Assembly (NCBI GenBank): GCA_902364975.1 | Contig: CABJFQ010000012.1 | Location: 1 to 64,000 of the forward strand | Source of the DNA: Coriobacteriaceae bacterium | GTDB taxonomy: Bacteria; Actinomycetota; Coriobacteriia; Coriobacteriales; Coriobacteriaceae | DNA: 64,000 nucleotides | Reading direction: 5' to 3' | Notes under the pieces: model-generated | What the model was told of the DNA's origin: nothing | Database searches by the model: none | What the model saw: only the letters and a program-made list of their open reading frames with translations | Shown: piece by piece, positions 55,550-63,351 of the stretch | Layout: each line of letters opens with the position of its first letter | Numbering within the stretch: position 1 is the stretch's first letter | Position numbers and translations under genes: made by a program

Positions 55550-58500
55550 CGGGCCTCCTCTCCGTTGCGCCAAAACGCCAGTTCCTCGCGGTTGGCGGCG
55601 CTCAAGTATACATGCTGTTTGTCAATCGCATCGATCACGCGGTGGACCTCGTCACCGTCGCGGCGCATCACCGCCAGGCGCAGGCAAAGCATCCAAACCT
55701 CCTGCTCCTCGGGCACATCGAGCACCAACTGGTCGATCACGGCCTGCGCCTCGTCGATCTGTCCGACATCGGCCAGCGCCGTCGCGTATCGAATGCGAAG
55801 CTCAAGGGCATCCTCGCGCTCGCAGCGACGCGCAAGCAGGCGCGCGTACTGTTGGCGCTGAATCTGAGCCACGCGCCCCTCGGCCAAGCCCGAGCCCAAG
55901 TATTCACCAAGAAAATCGCAGTATTCGTTGAGGTTTTGCGCGCTCGGGTCTGTCTTAAAGGCGCGCTCCAGCTGCTGTAGCTTAAGGTCGGACTCCTTAG
56001 AGATCTGCGCCACCGCCGTCGCGGCATAGTGCGCCACCTCAACGTCGTCGTTAAGCTTAGCCATCTGCAGCTGCGCCAAGTACGCGTCGGGCTCCTCGGT
56101 GAGCATGGAGAGCATTAGGCGGCGCCGGTATGCCGGGTCGTTGACGATGAGCGCCTCCTCGAGCGGCACTACGCCTGCATCGTCCTCACCACTCGGTACC
56201 GGCATACTGCGATGCAGGTCGTCGTTGAAGCGCAGCGACTCCAGCGCAGACTCTTTCAGTCCCTCGCCAAACACCGCGCTGCGGACCGATAGCAAAACCA
56301 CCAGCAACGGGCCCCACAGCGGCACCAGCACTATCACAGGCAGCATGTGCCCGCGCACCGGCAGCAGGCCCAACTTCATGAGCGTCCACAGCATCAGGCA
56401 AACCAGTGTATAAATCAGCAGCAAGACAGCAGCAACGACAAGCGAGATCAAGCGGCACCCCCCCCCCTCACCGTCACCGGTGTAAGAGATGCGCTGCAAC
56501 AGCGCCACGATGTCCTCGCCGTCGACGGGCTCCACCGCAATCTGCATTGCGCTCAGGCGCTCGCGGATAATGGGCAGATCGCACGCCTTTGCCTGACGCA
56601 TAAGCAGGTAGAGCACGTCGCCGTCGACCAAGCCCGCCGCATCGTTCTCGCGGATAGCCGAACCAATCGCGCCCACCAGCTCGCCGACAGGCTCCATGCC
56701 CGGCACCACGCGCAGGAGCAAAAAGCTCCCCATCTTGCTATCTGCCAACGCCTGCTCCGCCGCGAGCTCTTGGCCAAAGGCCGCCTGCTTGAGCACGCAA
56801 GTGCCGTCAACGCAGCGCTTATCCTGCGCCACCGCCTCATAGTCAAAGGCGCGCCCCAGCGCGCTTTCGACCAAGCCGCACAAGATGCGGAACAGGTTTT
56901 GGTAATAGAGCGTCATTTGATTCTGAGCCGCACGACGCACAGAGATCAACACGGCGGGTGCCCCATCGCGCTCGATCGAGTATCCAAACATGGGCAGCCC
57001 CGGCGTCAACTCGCGATTCACCCACAGGTTCGAACGACTTCCGCCGCCCAAAAGGGGCGCAAGCTGCTCAAGCGAAAACGAGCGCGTGGCGTCTTCGGCA
57101 ATCACGGGACTCGCCGCCACCAGGCGTGCAAACGCCCCGCCCGAAACGTGATAGATCGCCACCGAATCGTTTTCGAGAATCTCACCCATGAGCTCGCAGC
57201 ACTTGCGATAGATGTCGCGCGGATTGAGCACGTCGAGCTCTTGCGTCACGGCAAAGATCTTGCCAAAGCTGTCGTGGCGACCCACAATCTGGCGCTTGTA
57301 CGCGCGCTTGTCCTCGATGGCATCGTGGTAGAGCTGCGTGAGGAACGTATTGCGATTACGCACGAGCTCGTTTTGGTCGCGCTCCACCCTAATGGCCTCG
57401 CTGTTACGCAGCTGCACATAGCCGCACACGGCACCCACCACAAAGTACGCGATAAACGGCAGCCAGTTGGACGGCTCATAGAACAGGCCCTGGAAGGTAT
57501 AGCCGTATTGAGTAAAGTAGCTTAAGGCCAAGCCCACCGATGCCAACAGCGCCGCAACCAAGCCAAAGTCCAAGCCATACAGCGTGCCGATGAGCACGAC
57601 GTAGAGCAGGCGATAATCGAGCACATTGAGCTGGGCTGATTGGGAGAATAGACGCTCCAGCACCTCGAACAGAACCCAGGCAACGCCCGTCTCCAGGCAT
57701 TTAATAGGCAGCGTGCGCAGCTGGATACGGTCGATGGCGGCGCGCAAGGGGTTGGCCTTCTTTGAGCGGCCAGCATCCCAACGCGCTTGAATGGTCGAAA
57801 GATCGCGCAGCAAGTCGTAGCGCTGAAACCAGCCATAACGCACGCGAACGGTATCGTTCGTGGGCAGGGCGTAGCCGGCAGAATCGCCATAGGCAACGGC
57901 AAGGCCGGGGAACAGCACCTTGAGGGCCTCGCCCAGGTCACCCGCCGTGTGATGGAAGCTATCGGCAACGTCGAGCGTCTCAAAAGAGGCATCCCAGCTA
58001 TCAAAGATGCGGCGAATCAGCACCGCAAGCTCCTCGGCACACAGCAGGGGAAACGCCGCATCCTGCGCGCCCTGCAGAGCGACCGATCCGGTTGAGCACG
58101 CGTCGAACAGCGGCACCAAAAACGGGTCCTCCAGCGCGGCAGACGCGGTATACAGGAACGGCACGCGCAGGATCTTGGTCTGCACGCCCTCGCGAGCAGC
58201 GTAGTAGCGGCACAGGCCGTTGGCTGCGTGCGCGATAATGCCCTTGCCCGTTCGCCCCGCGGCATCGGCGGCACCCTCGGCACCCGCGGGCCCCGCTACA
58301 TACAGCAGTTGGACCCGGCGACCCGCGCACGTACGAAAGACCGAGCGCAGCAGCTCGATATCGCCCACGGTATCGGTATGCGGGGTAAGGTAATTAGACA
58401 GGTAGACCACGCGGTCGAACTCGTAGGCCTGCTCCAAGTGCTGAAGCAGCTCTTTCCACGAGGCATGGGGCGACGACTCGTCGCGGCGCGCTTCCTGCGC

Positions 58501-58590
58501 GGCTACAACCTTAACGTGGTCCCCAGGGAATGCCTTGGCGCAAAAGTCATCGTCAACATATGCGGTGTTGCCAACAACCAGCACCTCCAT
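55546..58590 (-). CDS. Giant PelD/PelE-like protein with SDR-like start
   Basis: A 1014-residue product. Residues 1-280 resemble an NAD-dependent epimerase (short-chain dehydrogenase) fold but the glycine loop is poor and the Y-x3-K pair reads YYAAREG, so it is probably not catalytic. About four membrane segments follow (300-400), then a GAF-like domain (about 440-590) and a degenerate GGDEF domain (about 595-700) with REND (647-650) ahead of DGDVL, like an RxxD c-di-GMP I-site. The remainder (from 714) has two membrane segments and TPR-like helices, like PelE. A run of ten G residues lies at the junction. GGGGAGGAG precedes the ATG. Confidence 0.8.
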   Translation of the reverse strand: MEVLVVGNTAYVDDDFCAKAFPGDHVKVVAAQEARRDESSPHASWKELLQHLEQAYEFDRVVYLSNYLTPHTDTVGDIELLRSVFRTCAGRRVQLLYVAGPAGAEGAADAAGRTGKGIIAHAANGLCRYYAAREGVQTKILRVPFLYTASAALEDPFLVPLFDACSTGSVALQGAQDAAFPLLCAEELAVLIRRIFDSWDASFETLDVADSFHHTAGDLGEALKVLFPGLAVAYGDSAGYALPTNDTVRVRYGWFQRYDLLRDLSTIQARWDAGRSKKANPLRAAIDRIQLRTLPIKCLETGVAWVLFEVLERLFSQSAQLNVLDYRLLYVVLIGTLYGLDFGLVAALLASVGLALSYFTQYGYTFQGLFYEPSNWLPFIAYFVVGAVCGYVQLRNSEAIRVERDQNELVRNRNTFLTQLYHDAIEDKRAYKRQIVGRHDSFGKIFAVTQELDVLNPRDIYRKCCELMGEILENDSVAIYHVSGGAFARLVAASPVIAEDATRSFSLEQLAPLLGGGSRSNLWVNRELTPGLPMFGYSIERDGAPAVLISVRRAAQNQMTLYYQNLFRILCGLVESALGRAFDYEAVAQDKRCVDGTCVLKQAAFGQELAAEQALADSKMGSFLLLRVVPGMEPVGELVGAIGSAIRENDAAGLVDGDVLYLLMRQAKACDLPIIRERLSAMQIAVEPVDGEDIVALLQRISYTGDGEGGGCRLISLVVAAVLLLIYTLVCLMLWTLMKLGLLPVRGHMLPVIVLVPLWGPLLVVLLSVRSAVFGEGLKESALESLRFNDDLHRSMPVPSGEDDAGVVPLEEALIVNDPAYRRRLMLSMLTEEPDAYLAQLQMAKLNDDVEVAHYAATAVAQISKESDLKLQQLERAFKTDPSAQNLNEYCDFLGEYLGSGLAEGRVAQIQRQQYARLLARRCEREDALELRIRYATALADVGQIDEAQAVIDQLVLDVPEEQEVWMLCLRLAVMRRDGDEVHRVIDAIDKQHVYLSAANREELAFWRNGEEAR
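56458..56467 (-). repeat. Run of ten G residues inside the pelD/pelE coding region
   Basis: Ten consecutive C on the plus strand (G on the coding strand) encode Gly-Gly-Gly at residues 709-711. With ten the reading frame continues into the PelE-like part. With nine the frame would end at TGA (56450-56448), which overlaps a TTG that opens the PelE-like frame, with the G-run lying six bases ahead of it like a ribosome binding site. Confidence 0.9.
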
Positions 58591-58634
58591 GGCGTACTCC
58601 TCCCCTAAAATCCACTTTAGTCATAGTCAAACAT

Positions 58635-58647
58635 GCGTATTTTACGC
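58635..58647. promoter_or_regulatory. Palindrome in the Pel operon promoter region
   Basis: GCGTATTTTACGC has five-base inverted arms around TTT. On the minus strand it starts directly after a TTGACA hexamer, between the -35 and the gene, so it could be an operator or a promoter element of the Pel operon. No clear -10 box can be fixed. Confidence 0.45.
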
Positions 58648-58726
58648 TGTCAACGCGAGCTGGAACGCCTTTAAGGCTGTCTTAAGAACTTTTTTAGAGG
58701 ATGCGGGGACTTCGAGAGTGCAAAAT

Positions 58727-58873
58727 GAGCGCCCAATCCGGAAGTATGCGGCAAATTCTTGACATGACGACCACACTGGATAGTGACAACGTTTCTACCT
58801 GCGGTTTCTTTACATGAAAAGGGCGATGTGCTCGAGGGTTCCGAAATTTGCCGCATACTTCCGTCGGGCGCTC
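58727..58873. repeat. 147-base inverted repeat between Pel operon and defence island
   Basis: Outer arms GAGCGCCC (58727-58734) with GGGCGCTC (58866-58873), then inner arms of 19 bases (58739-58757 and 58845-58863) containing GGAAGTATGCGGCAAATT and its inverse. The centre of about 87 bases shows no gene. It borders the end of the small Toprim-like gene at 58879. Its outline resembles a miniature inverted-repeat element. Confidence 0.8.
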
Positions 58874-58878
58874 AACTG

Positions 58879-59463
58879 CTATTTCAACAAGTCAACCAGC
58901 AGAAGCTCTTCGTTCTTTCGCTTGCTCGTCTCCGCATGAGCTTTAATTGCTTTTACAAGTTTTTCGCCGTTGTCCCAATATTCCTCAAGAAAGTCCTTCT
59001 CTTTAATTTTGCCTAGTCCAAGACGCTGTTTGCAGAATTCGTTAGGCCTAAGTTGCCTGTCCCTTCTGGTCGCATTCCCCCAATCCCGATAGGCACCCTC
59101 GGCGTGAATCACAAGCATCTCGATCTCCGGCCGCGTAACAAAATTCAGAACTTTAGTGCCGTTCTGCCTGCGCTTTGGAAACTCAAACTTGGGAGCGTTG
59201 CTGTCCACAATCCGTGCGACCGCAAGTCCTTCAGCCCCAGCAGTCTCGTAGTTCATCGAGAAATAGTCGTTTGCAATTTCGGACGCCTTGCGTTTTCGCG
59301 TGTAAGGACGATCGACAATGAGGGCGTCTTTGACCACTCGTTCTCTTGGAACGATCAACAAATCGTTGTCATACAATACCTGAACAACGACACCCTCTGC
59401 AGTTCCTTCACAGCTAAACAAGACAAAACGACTTGATAGAATGTCTTTTGCCTGATTACCCAT
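58879..59463 (-). CDS. Small Toprim-like partner of the AAA ATPase
   Basis: A 194-residue protein not firmly assigned to a named family. The start has FVLFSCEGTAEGVVVQVLYDND, which resembles the first acidic motif of Toprim-type nucleases in RloB- and OLD-like proteins, and ALIVDRPY and RPEIEMLVIHAEG follow in plausible places. The C-terminal third is basic and helical. It overlaps the ATPase stop by eight bases (ATGGGTAA), so it is translated with it. AAA ATPase plus small Toprim-like protein pairs occur in abortive-infection systems such as AbiL and PARIS, so a defence role is inferred. An earlier ATG at 59481 is possible. Confidence 0.6.
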   Translation of the reverse strand: MGNQAKDILSSRFVLFSCEGTAEGVVVQVLYDNDLLIVPRERVVKDALIVDRPYTRKRKASEIANDYFSMNYETAGAEGLAVARIVDSNAPKFEFPKRRQNGTKVLNFVTRPEIEMLVIHAEGAYRDWGNATRRDRQLRPNEFCKQRLGLGKIKEKDFLEEYWDNGEKLVKAIKAHAETSKRKNEELLLVDLLK

Positions 59464-60667
59464 TGATGTGCTCGCAAACATACTCGCGCATCGCTTGAAC
59501 GTCGGGGTACTTAGGCATAGACCCCTTGATCACATTGTTGATGATCACATCGCTCTTTTTATTCTCAATCCGATTGATGCGCTCGGAATACTTGACGAGC
59601 TCCGTCTTAAACGAATCATCGCGCACAAGAACAAATACATTGTCCTTACGTCTCAGCACATCAAGAAGCTCCGAGTAATGAGTCGAAAAGAGCAAGGTTG
59701 CCCCATGGGGGTTCGTAACGGGGGAAGCAAAAAGCTCAATCACTGTGCCTACGAGCGATCTGTTAAGACCCGTTTCAATCTCGTCCACAATCAGATAGCC
59801 CCCATTTCTGAGAGCAGTTATCGCTTGATTGACCAGTTCCGCACCCAAAACCGTACCATTTGACAGAACAGAAGTCGCGATCGCGACATTCATCACCCGC
59901 TCAGCTCTTTCTCCCTTAAACTTAAGATGGAACACTTGGTTTTCCTTGTTCCAGACAAGATATTCGACGCTTGGATCAAAAGCCTGAACAACAGGGGTTG
60001 GCAAGCTCGTCAAAGGCAGCGTACGCTCGGGAGACTCCACCGAGACAATCTTTTTGCCCGTGATGACAGACACAATCGACATGTTGTCATCCAAGAAAGT
60101 TCGTTGGGCATCGTTAAGAACAAGGTCGCACTCGGCAGGACCCTCACGAACCAGCATAGGCTCAGAGATATCCTTCAGACACTCGATATCCAAAACGACC
60201 TTTCTAGAGACGCGTGATGCGGGGCATCCCCAAAGCCATTCGTTCTCAAATGCAAGCAATTCAGAAAAAGAAGTATCCTCCGCAGCTTGGCCATCCACTT
60301 TACGAAGCTGGGACTCAATAAGATATACCGAACCTTTTTCGAAAAATACACAGGAAACATTGATCTGGCGCTCCAAGTTTCCGAGAACATCGGAGCCAGT
60401 TGCAAAGCGGCGCATAACAAAGCTGCCTGACATATAGCCAAGTACAAAGCGCACAAGGTTGAGAGTCGTTGTCTTGCCGGATGCGTTAACGCCAACAACG
60501 CCCATTACATTTTGAGAATAGAGCGAGGACCCAACTGGCAGCGGAAACACGTCAGCATAATTACCTTCTTCATCGCTCAAAACTCGATCGGCAGCAATAA
60601 AATCAAGTTCTAAACGCTTGTCCTTAAACAGTGTGACCCCATCGATTCTTAATTTAAGAAGTTTCAC
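59456..60667 (-). CDS. AAA/ABC-type ATPase (OLD/AbiL-like)
   Basis: A 403-residue ATPase of the AAA_15/21 group. MKLLKLRIDGVTLFKD at the start, Walker A GVNASGKTTTLNL, an insertion without clear coiled coil, then GGYLIVDEIETGLNRSLVG (Walker B with the ABC-type Asp-Glu) and TLLFSTHYSELLD with the switch His. GTG at 60667 is five bases from AGGAGGT. It is the first of two overlapping genes. The layout fits the sensor ATPase of an OLD-, PARIS- or AbiL-like anti-phage system rather than a DNA repair protein, but that is inference from context. Confidence 0.8.
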   Translation of the reverse strand: MKLLKLRIDGVTLFKDKRLELDFIAADRVLSDEEGNYADVFPLPVGSSLYSQNVMGVVGVNASGKTTTLNLVRFVLGYMSGSFVMRRFATGSDVLGNLERQINVSCVFFEKGSVYLIESQLRKVDGQAAEDTSFSELLAFENEWLWGCPASRVSRKVVLDIECLKDISEPMLVREGPAECDLVLNDAQRTFLDDNMSIVSVITGKKIVSVESPERTLPLTSLPTPVVQAFDPSVEYLVWNKENQVFHLKFKGERAERVMNVAIATSVLSNGTVLGAELVNQAITALRNGGYLIVDEIETGLNRSLVGTVIELFASPVTNPHGATLLFSTHYSELLDVLRRKDNVFVLVRDDSFKTELVKYSERINRIENKKSDVIINNVIKGSMPKYPDVQAMREYVCEHING

Positions 60668-61178
60668 AGCGACCTCCTCTTAGACAATTCAATTATAAAC
60701 AGTTTTCCTGTTTATAATTTGAAAAACAAGATTTCTGAGAAAAGCTCAGTCATTTAAGTTCATGCACAGAGACCCCCGTCGACCGTTGCGATGTTCGCAG
60801 ACACGGTCCGTGCCCCCCTCGTCTGTGATTTATTGTTTATCCGCCGGAAATCACATAACGAGGTGCGGACCTTGTTCCGGTATGCGATTATCAATTTACG
60901 AAAGAAACCATGTGCCATCGGCATACATCGATGACCTGACGAACGGTCGTCTCTATATGAACGCAGCCGGCTACTGCTACGACCTGCCTGGCGGCAGCAT
61001 CGTCATAATCAGGATATGCATCAACAGAAGAACGTCCGAACACATAACGAGGCAGGTTCCCGAGGGGAAATACAAACGCGAGTCGAGGCGATGCCCACGA
61101 AGCCCTTCTCGATGGAGTCGAGAGAGAAGATAGCGCGGATTGACAACCATAGGAATGTCTTTCGCGACGCTCCGTCCA
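60668..61178. other. Intergenic region with stem-loop and repeats
   Basis: Between the retron RT and the ATPase. It contains a long imperfect hairpin at 60805-60871 (GGTCCG/CGGACC, CCTCGT/ACGAGG, GTGATTT/AAATCAC around a 16-base loop). CACATAACGAGG occurs twice, at 60852-60863 and 61041-61052. A plus-strand frame (60888-61133) starts RLSIYERNHVPSAY, which resembles the N-terminus of the membrane protein at 63433-63867; no ribosome binding site precedes it. I read the region as the remains of mobile or repeated sequence, with no functional gene I can name. Confidence 0.5.
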
Positions 61179-62135
61179 TCACCCATAGGCGAGCTCTACT
61201 AACGCTGGCATAACGCCTCCGCAAGAAACAGCCTTACCGTAGCTCGCGTACTTAGCTAAAAGCGCGTTGTAATAATCCGGTTCGACCTGCCTGCAAAAGC
61301 TCAAGTGGCCTAAAACGCGATGGGCGTGATTACGATCGCACTCGCGCATAAGCGCCTGGTATAACAAGCGCTTTAGCTCTGCTTTTCTTTGAGGTCCCAG
61401 GCGCAGGACGCCATCACAGTCAAGATAGATGCCCGTGATTTTACGAAGGTGCCCTCGCCCAAAACAACGAGTTTTGTCACTATTCAAATCAAAACTCTTT
61501 TGCCGTAGGCGACTACCAACAAAAGTTGAAATCTCCGCAGAGTTTATCCATTCAGTTGATGAAATGCAGATGTCGTCAGAATATCGCGAGTAGACGAATT
61601 TCTCGCCTAGTCCAGCCGCTATCTCATGATCAAATGAAGCCATTATGCGATTGGCGATAAAAGGCGAACACGGAGAACCCGTTGCAAGAGAGCCCCGATA
61701 GCATGATAAAGCTACGAGAAGATCAACATCATCTGCGGTGAGACGCAAGCGTGATGCAGCGTTTGTCGACTGATACACTCCCCCTGAAAACAAATTTCTG
61801 ACCATTTTCTGAGTGCAGGACTCAAAGAAATGGCAAATATCAAGCAGAAGAAAATGACTGCTATTAGCATGGAGCTTGGCATTATGGCAGACGCTTGAAC
61901 CCTTTTCGTAGGCTGTAGCGTAAGGGAGATCTATATCAAATTCCGTATTTATATAGTCCGATATCCAACACTGAACGAGCTTCAAATCTGGTTGAGGCGC
62001 AACGATCTTTCTCCCGCCGGCAGAAAAACAGTGATACTTATCTGTCGTTGAGCTCGCAAGGTCCAGTAGCTGGCGATTTGTCATTCCAAGATCGAAGCAA
62101 ATTCTATCCGCAATAGACACCGGCAACGCCTCCAT
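61179..62135 (-). CDS. Retron reverse transcriptase
   Basis: A 318-residue RT of the retron class, working on the ncRNA at 63131-63300. Retron-type hallmarks: NAKLH at 85-89 (the NAxxH motif), LLLDICHFF with catalytic Asp99, TGSPCSPFIAN at 152-162 (family QGxxSSP, with two changes), YSDD at 185-188 with the catalytic aspartates, and KITG at 232-235 (the VTG motif). The start overlaps the effector gene by 32 bases; ATG 17 codons later is an alternative. The order ncRNA, effector, RT is that of Ec86/Eco1 retrons. Confidence 0.92.
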   Translation of the reverse strand: MEALPVSIADRICFDLGMTNRQLLDLASSTTDKYHCFSAGGRKIVAPQPDLKLVQCWISDYINTEFDIDLPYATAYEKGSSVCHNAKLHANSSHFLLLDICHFFESCTQKMVRNLFSGGVYQSTNAASRLRLTADDVDLLVALSCYRGSLATGSPCSPFIANRIMASFDHEIAAGLGEKFVYSRYSDDICISSTEWINSAEISTFVGSRLRQKSFDLNSDKTRCFGRGHLRKITGIYLDCDGVLRLGPQRKAELKRLLYQALMRECDRNHAHRVLGHLSFCRQVEPDYYNALLAKYASYGKAVSCGGVMPALVELAYG

Positions 62136-63111
62136 ACCCCATTGATCTCTTACGAAGGATTACCCGCGCCCTCATGTTTGAGAAATCTTGGTCTTCGCTT
62201 CCCTTAAACATGAAATAGGAATCGAGGTGTATCGTGCTTTTAATCAGGGAGTCCGAACCCTTGTTGCATCCCACTTTAGAAACAAGACCGGTAGCTCTCA
62301 TCATGCAGCAAACATCCAACCAAGATATCGGAACGCCGGCATTTTTCATATCCGCATTTAAAATGGGTGAGTAAATTTTGAGCTTACTAGCACGGAAACC
62401 TTTGGCCGCACAGTATATCGTTCGTAAATCGGTCTCTGACATGGGCCCCAATATTTGAAGCAAATCAAGCAACTCATGGACGAGCGAGCCAACGTTAATC
62501 ATAGCCTCGTCTCGATTAATCATCTTTCTAGTGGCATTTAAGCCAATCTTGGCCCGTCTTGTAGCATTGGCACCAATAAGGGACCTCAGTTCAGAAACAA
62601 AACGACATAAGTCAGGCGAAGACATCGGGTTATTCAAGTCCAAATAAAAGACTTTGTTAAGCGAAGAATCTCCCGTGGCTATTTCTTTCACTGGCCCATC
62701 AATCAAGAAGCTCCGAGAGCCCTTATATTGCTTTCCAACGGCAACAGAGGTAATCCAGGCAGCATGAGGCAAAGCGGAGAAAGCGCCCAACTCACAAAAA
62801 GATCCACAGCTCTCTGCAAAAATCAATATCCAGTCCGATATATCGGCAAGCATAGCCTCTTGTTGAAGCAAATTTAGTTTTGAACCGACCATTTCCGCCG
62901 CTACGTCTTCGGCGGTAAGGCAGAAAACGTTTTTAAAAGCCTCGGTATGATTGTTGGACACATAAGCTCTAAAGAATCGACGAGAGGGGTGCAGGCTCTG
63001 ATCGCCGCCGCAGGGAAAGATAAACAAAGGCATTTTATTAACGGCTCGATTAACCCTCAGATGATTTCTCAGGATATTCAAATCAGTTTTACTGATACAG
63101 TCGCAGAGCAT
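62104..63111 (-). CDS. Retron effector, nucleoside deoxyribosyltransferase-like plus winged helix
   Basis: A 335-residue homologue of the effector of Ec86/St85-type retrons. FIFPCGGDQSL (30-40) matches the effector's phosphate-binding opening IFLCGGD, and ILIFAESCGSFCELGAFS (95-112) matches its VIILFPES.GSF.ELGAFS block with the catalytic Glu residues. The C-terminal 120 residues look like a winged helix. I chose ATG at 63111, which has CGAGGTGC ahead; a GTG at 63144 would start inside the ncRNA a2 segment. In known systems the effector acts as an NAD or nucleoside glycosidase held off by the RT-msDNA complex. Confidence 0.88.
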   Translation of the reverse strand: MLCDCISKTDLNILRNHLRVNRAVNKMPLFIFPCGGDQSLHPSRRFFRAYVSNNHTEAFKNVFCLTAEDVAAEMVGSKLNLLQQEAMLADISDWILIFAESCGSFCELGAFSALPHAAWITSVAVGKQYKGSRSFLIDGPVKEIATGDSSLNKVFYLDLNNPMSSPDLCRFVSELRSLIGANATRRAKIGLNATRKMINRDEAMINVGSLVHELLDLLQILGPMSETDLRTIYCAAKGFRASKLKIYSPILNADMKNAGVPISWLDVCCMMRATGLVSKVGCNKGSDSLIKSTIHLDSYFMFKGSEDQDFSNMRARVILRKRSMGYGGVAGVYCG

Positions 63112-63130
63112 TGCACCTCGATTCCAATAA

Positions 63131-63300
63131 GGACAAGGCCGCACAGTCCGTGCATATGGTTATTCCGTAGGCACGGTTTCGGGTCCGTGGCTATGGAATA
63201 ACCATATGCACGGACCCGAATTGGTAAAAACGTCTCAGTCCATCTTTAACAGAGGACTTGCTCCAATCGGGGCGATCAATGACTAGCTGCGACCTTGTCT
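63131..63300 (-). ncRNA. Retron msr-msd non-coding RNA
   Basis: On the minus strand a1 (GACAAGGTCGCA, 63299-63288) pairs with a2 (TGCGGCCTTGTC, 63143-63132): 12 base pairs with one G-U. Directly after a1 comes GC, making the conserved AGC whose G (63287) is the expected 2'-5' branch point. A msr hairpin follows at 63257-63238 (GTCC and TCT with AGA and GGAC). The msd is a long hairpin: 21 perfect base pairs between 63215-63195 and 63166-63146, extended by TAG/CTA and CACGG/CCGTG to an eight-base loop. The effector start codon lies 20 bases after a2. Confidence 0.93.
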
Positions 63301-63351
63301 CAAGTAACTTTACCATCACATTAGTGTCTAAGGCTGGATATTAGCCAGCTA

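Noticed and set aside
60805..60871. Second retron ncRNA next to the RT
   Set aside because: No a1/a2 pair with an AGC branch site could be identified, and the RT already has a well-formed ncRNA upstream.
63112..63144. Upstream GTG start for the retron effector
   Set aside because: It starts inside the a2 segment of the ncRNA. The ATG at 63111 has a binding site and is a better start.
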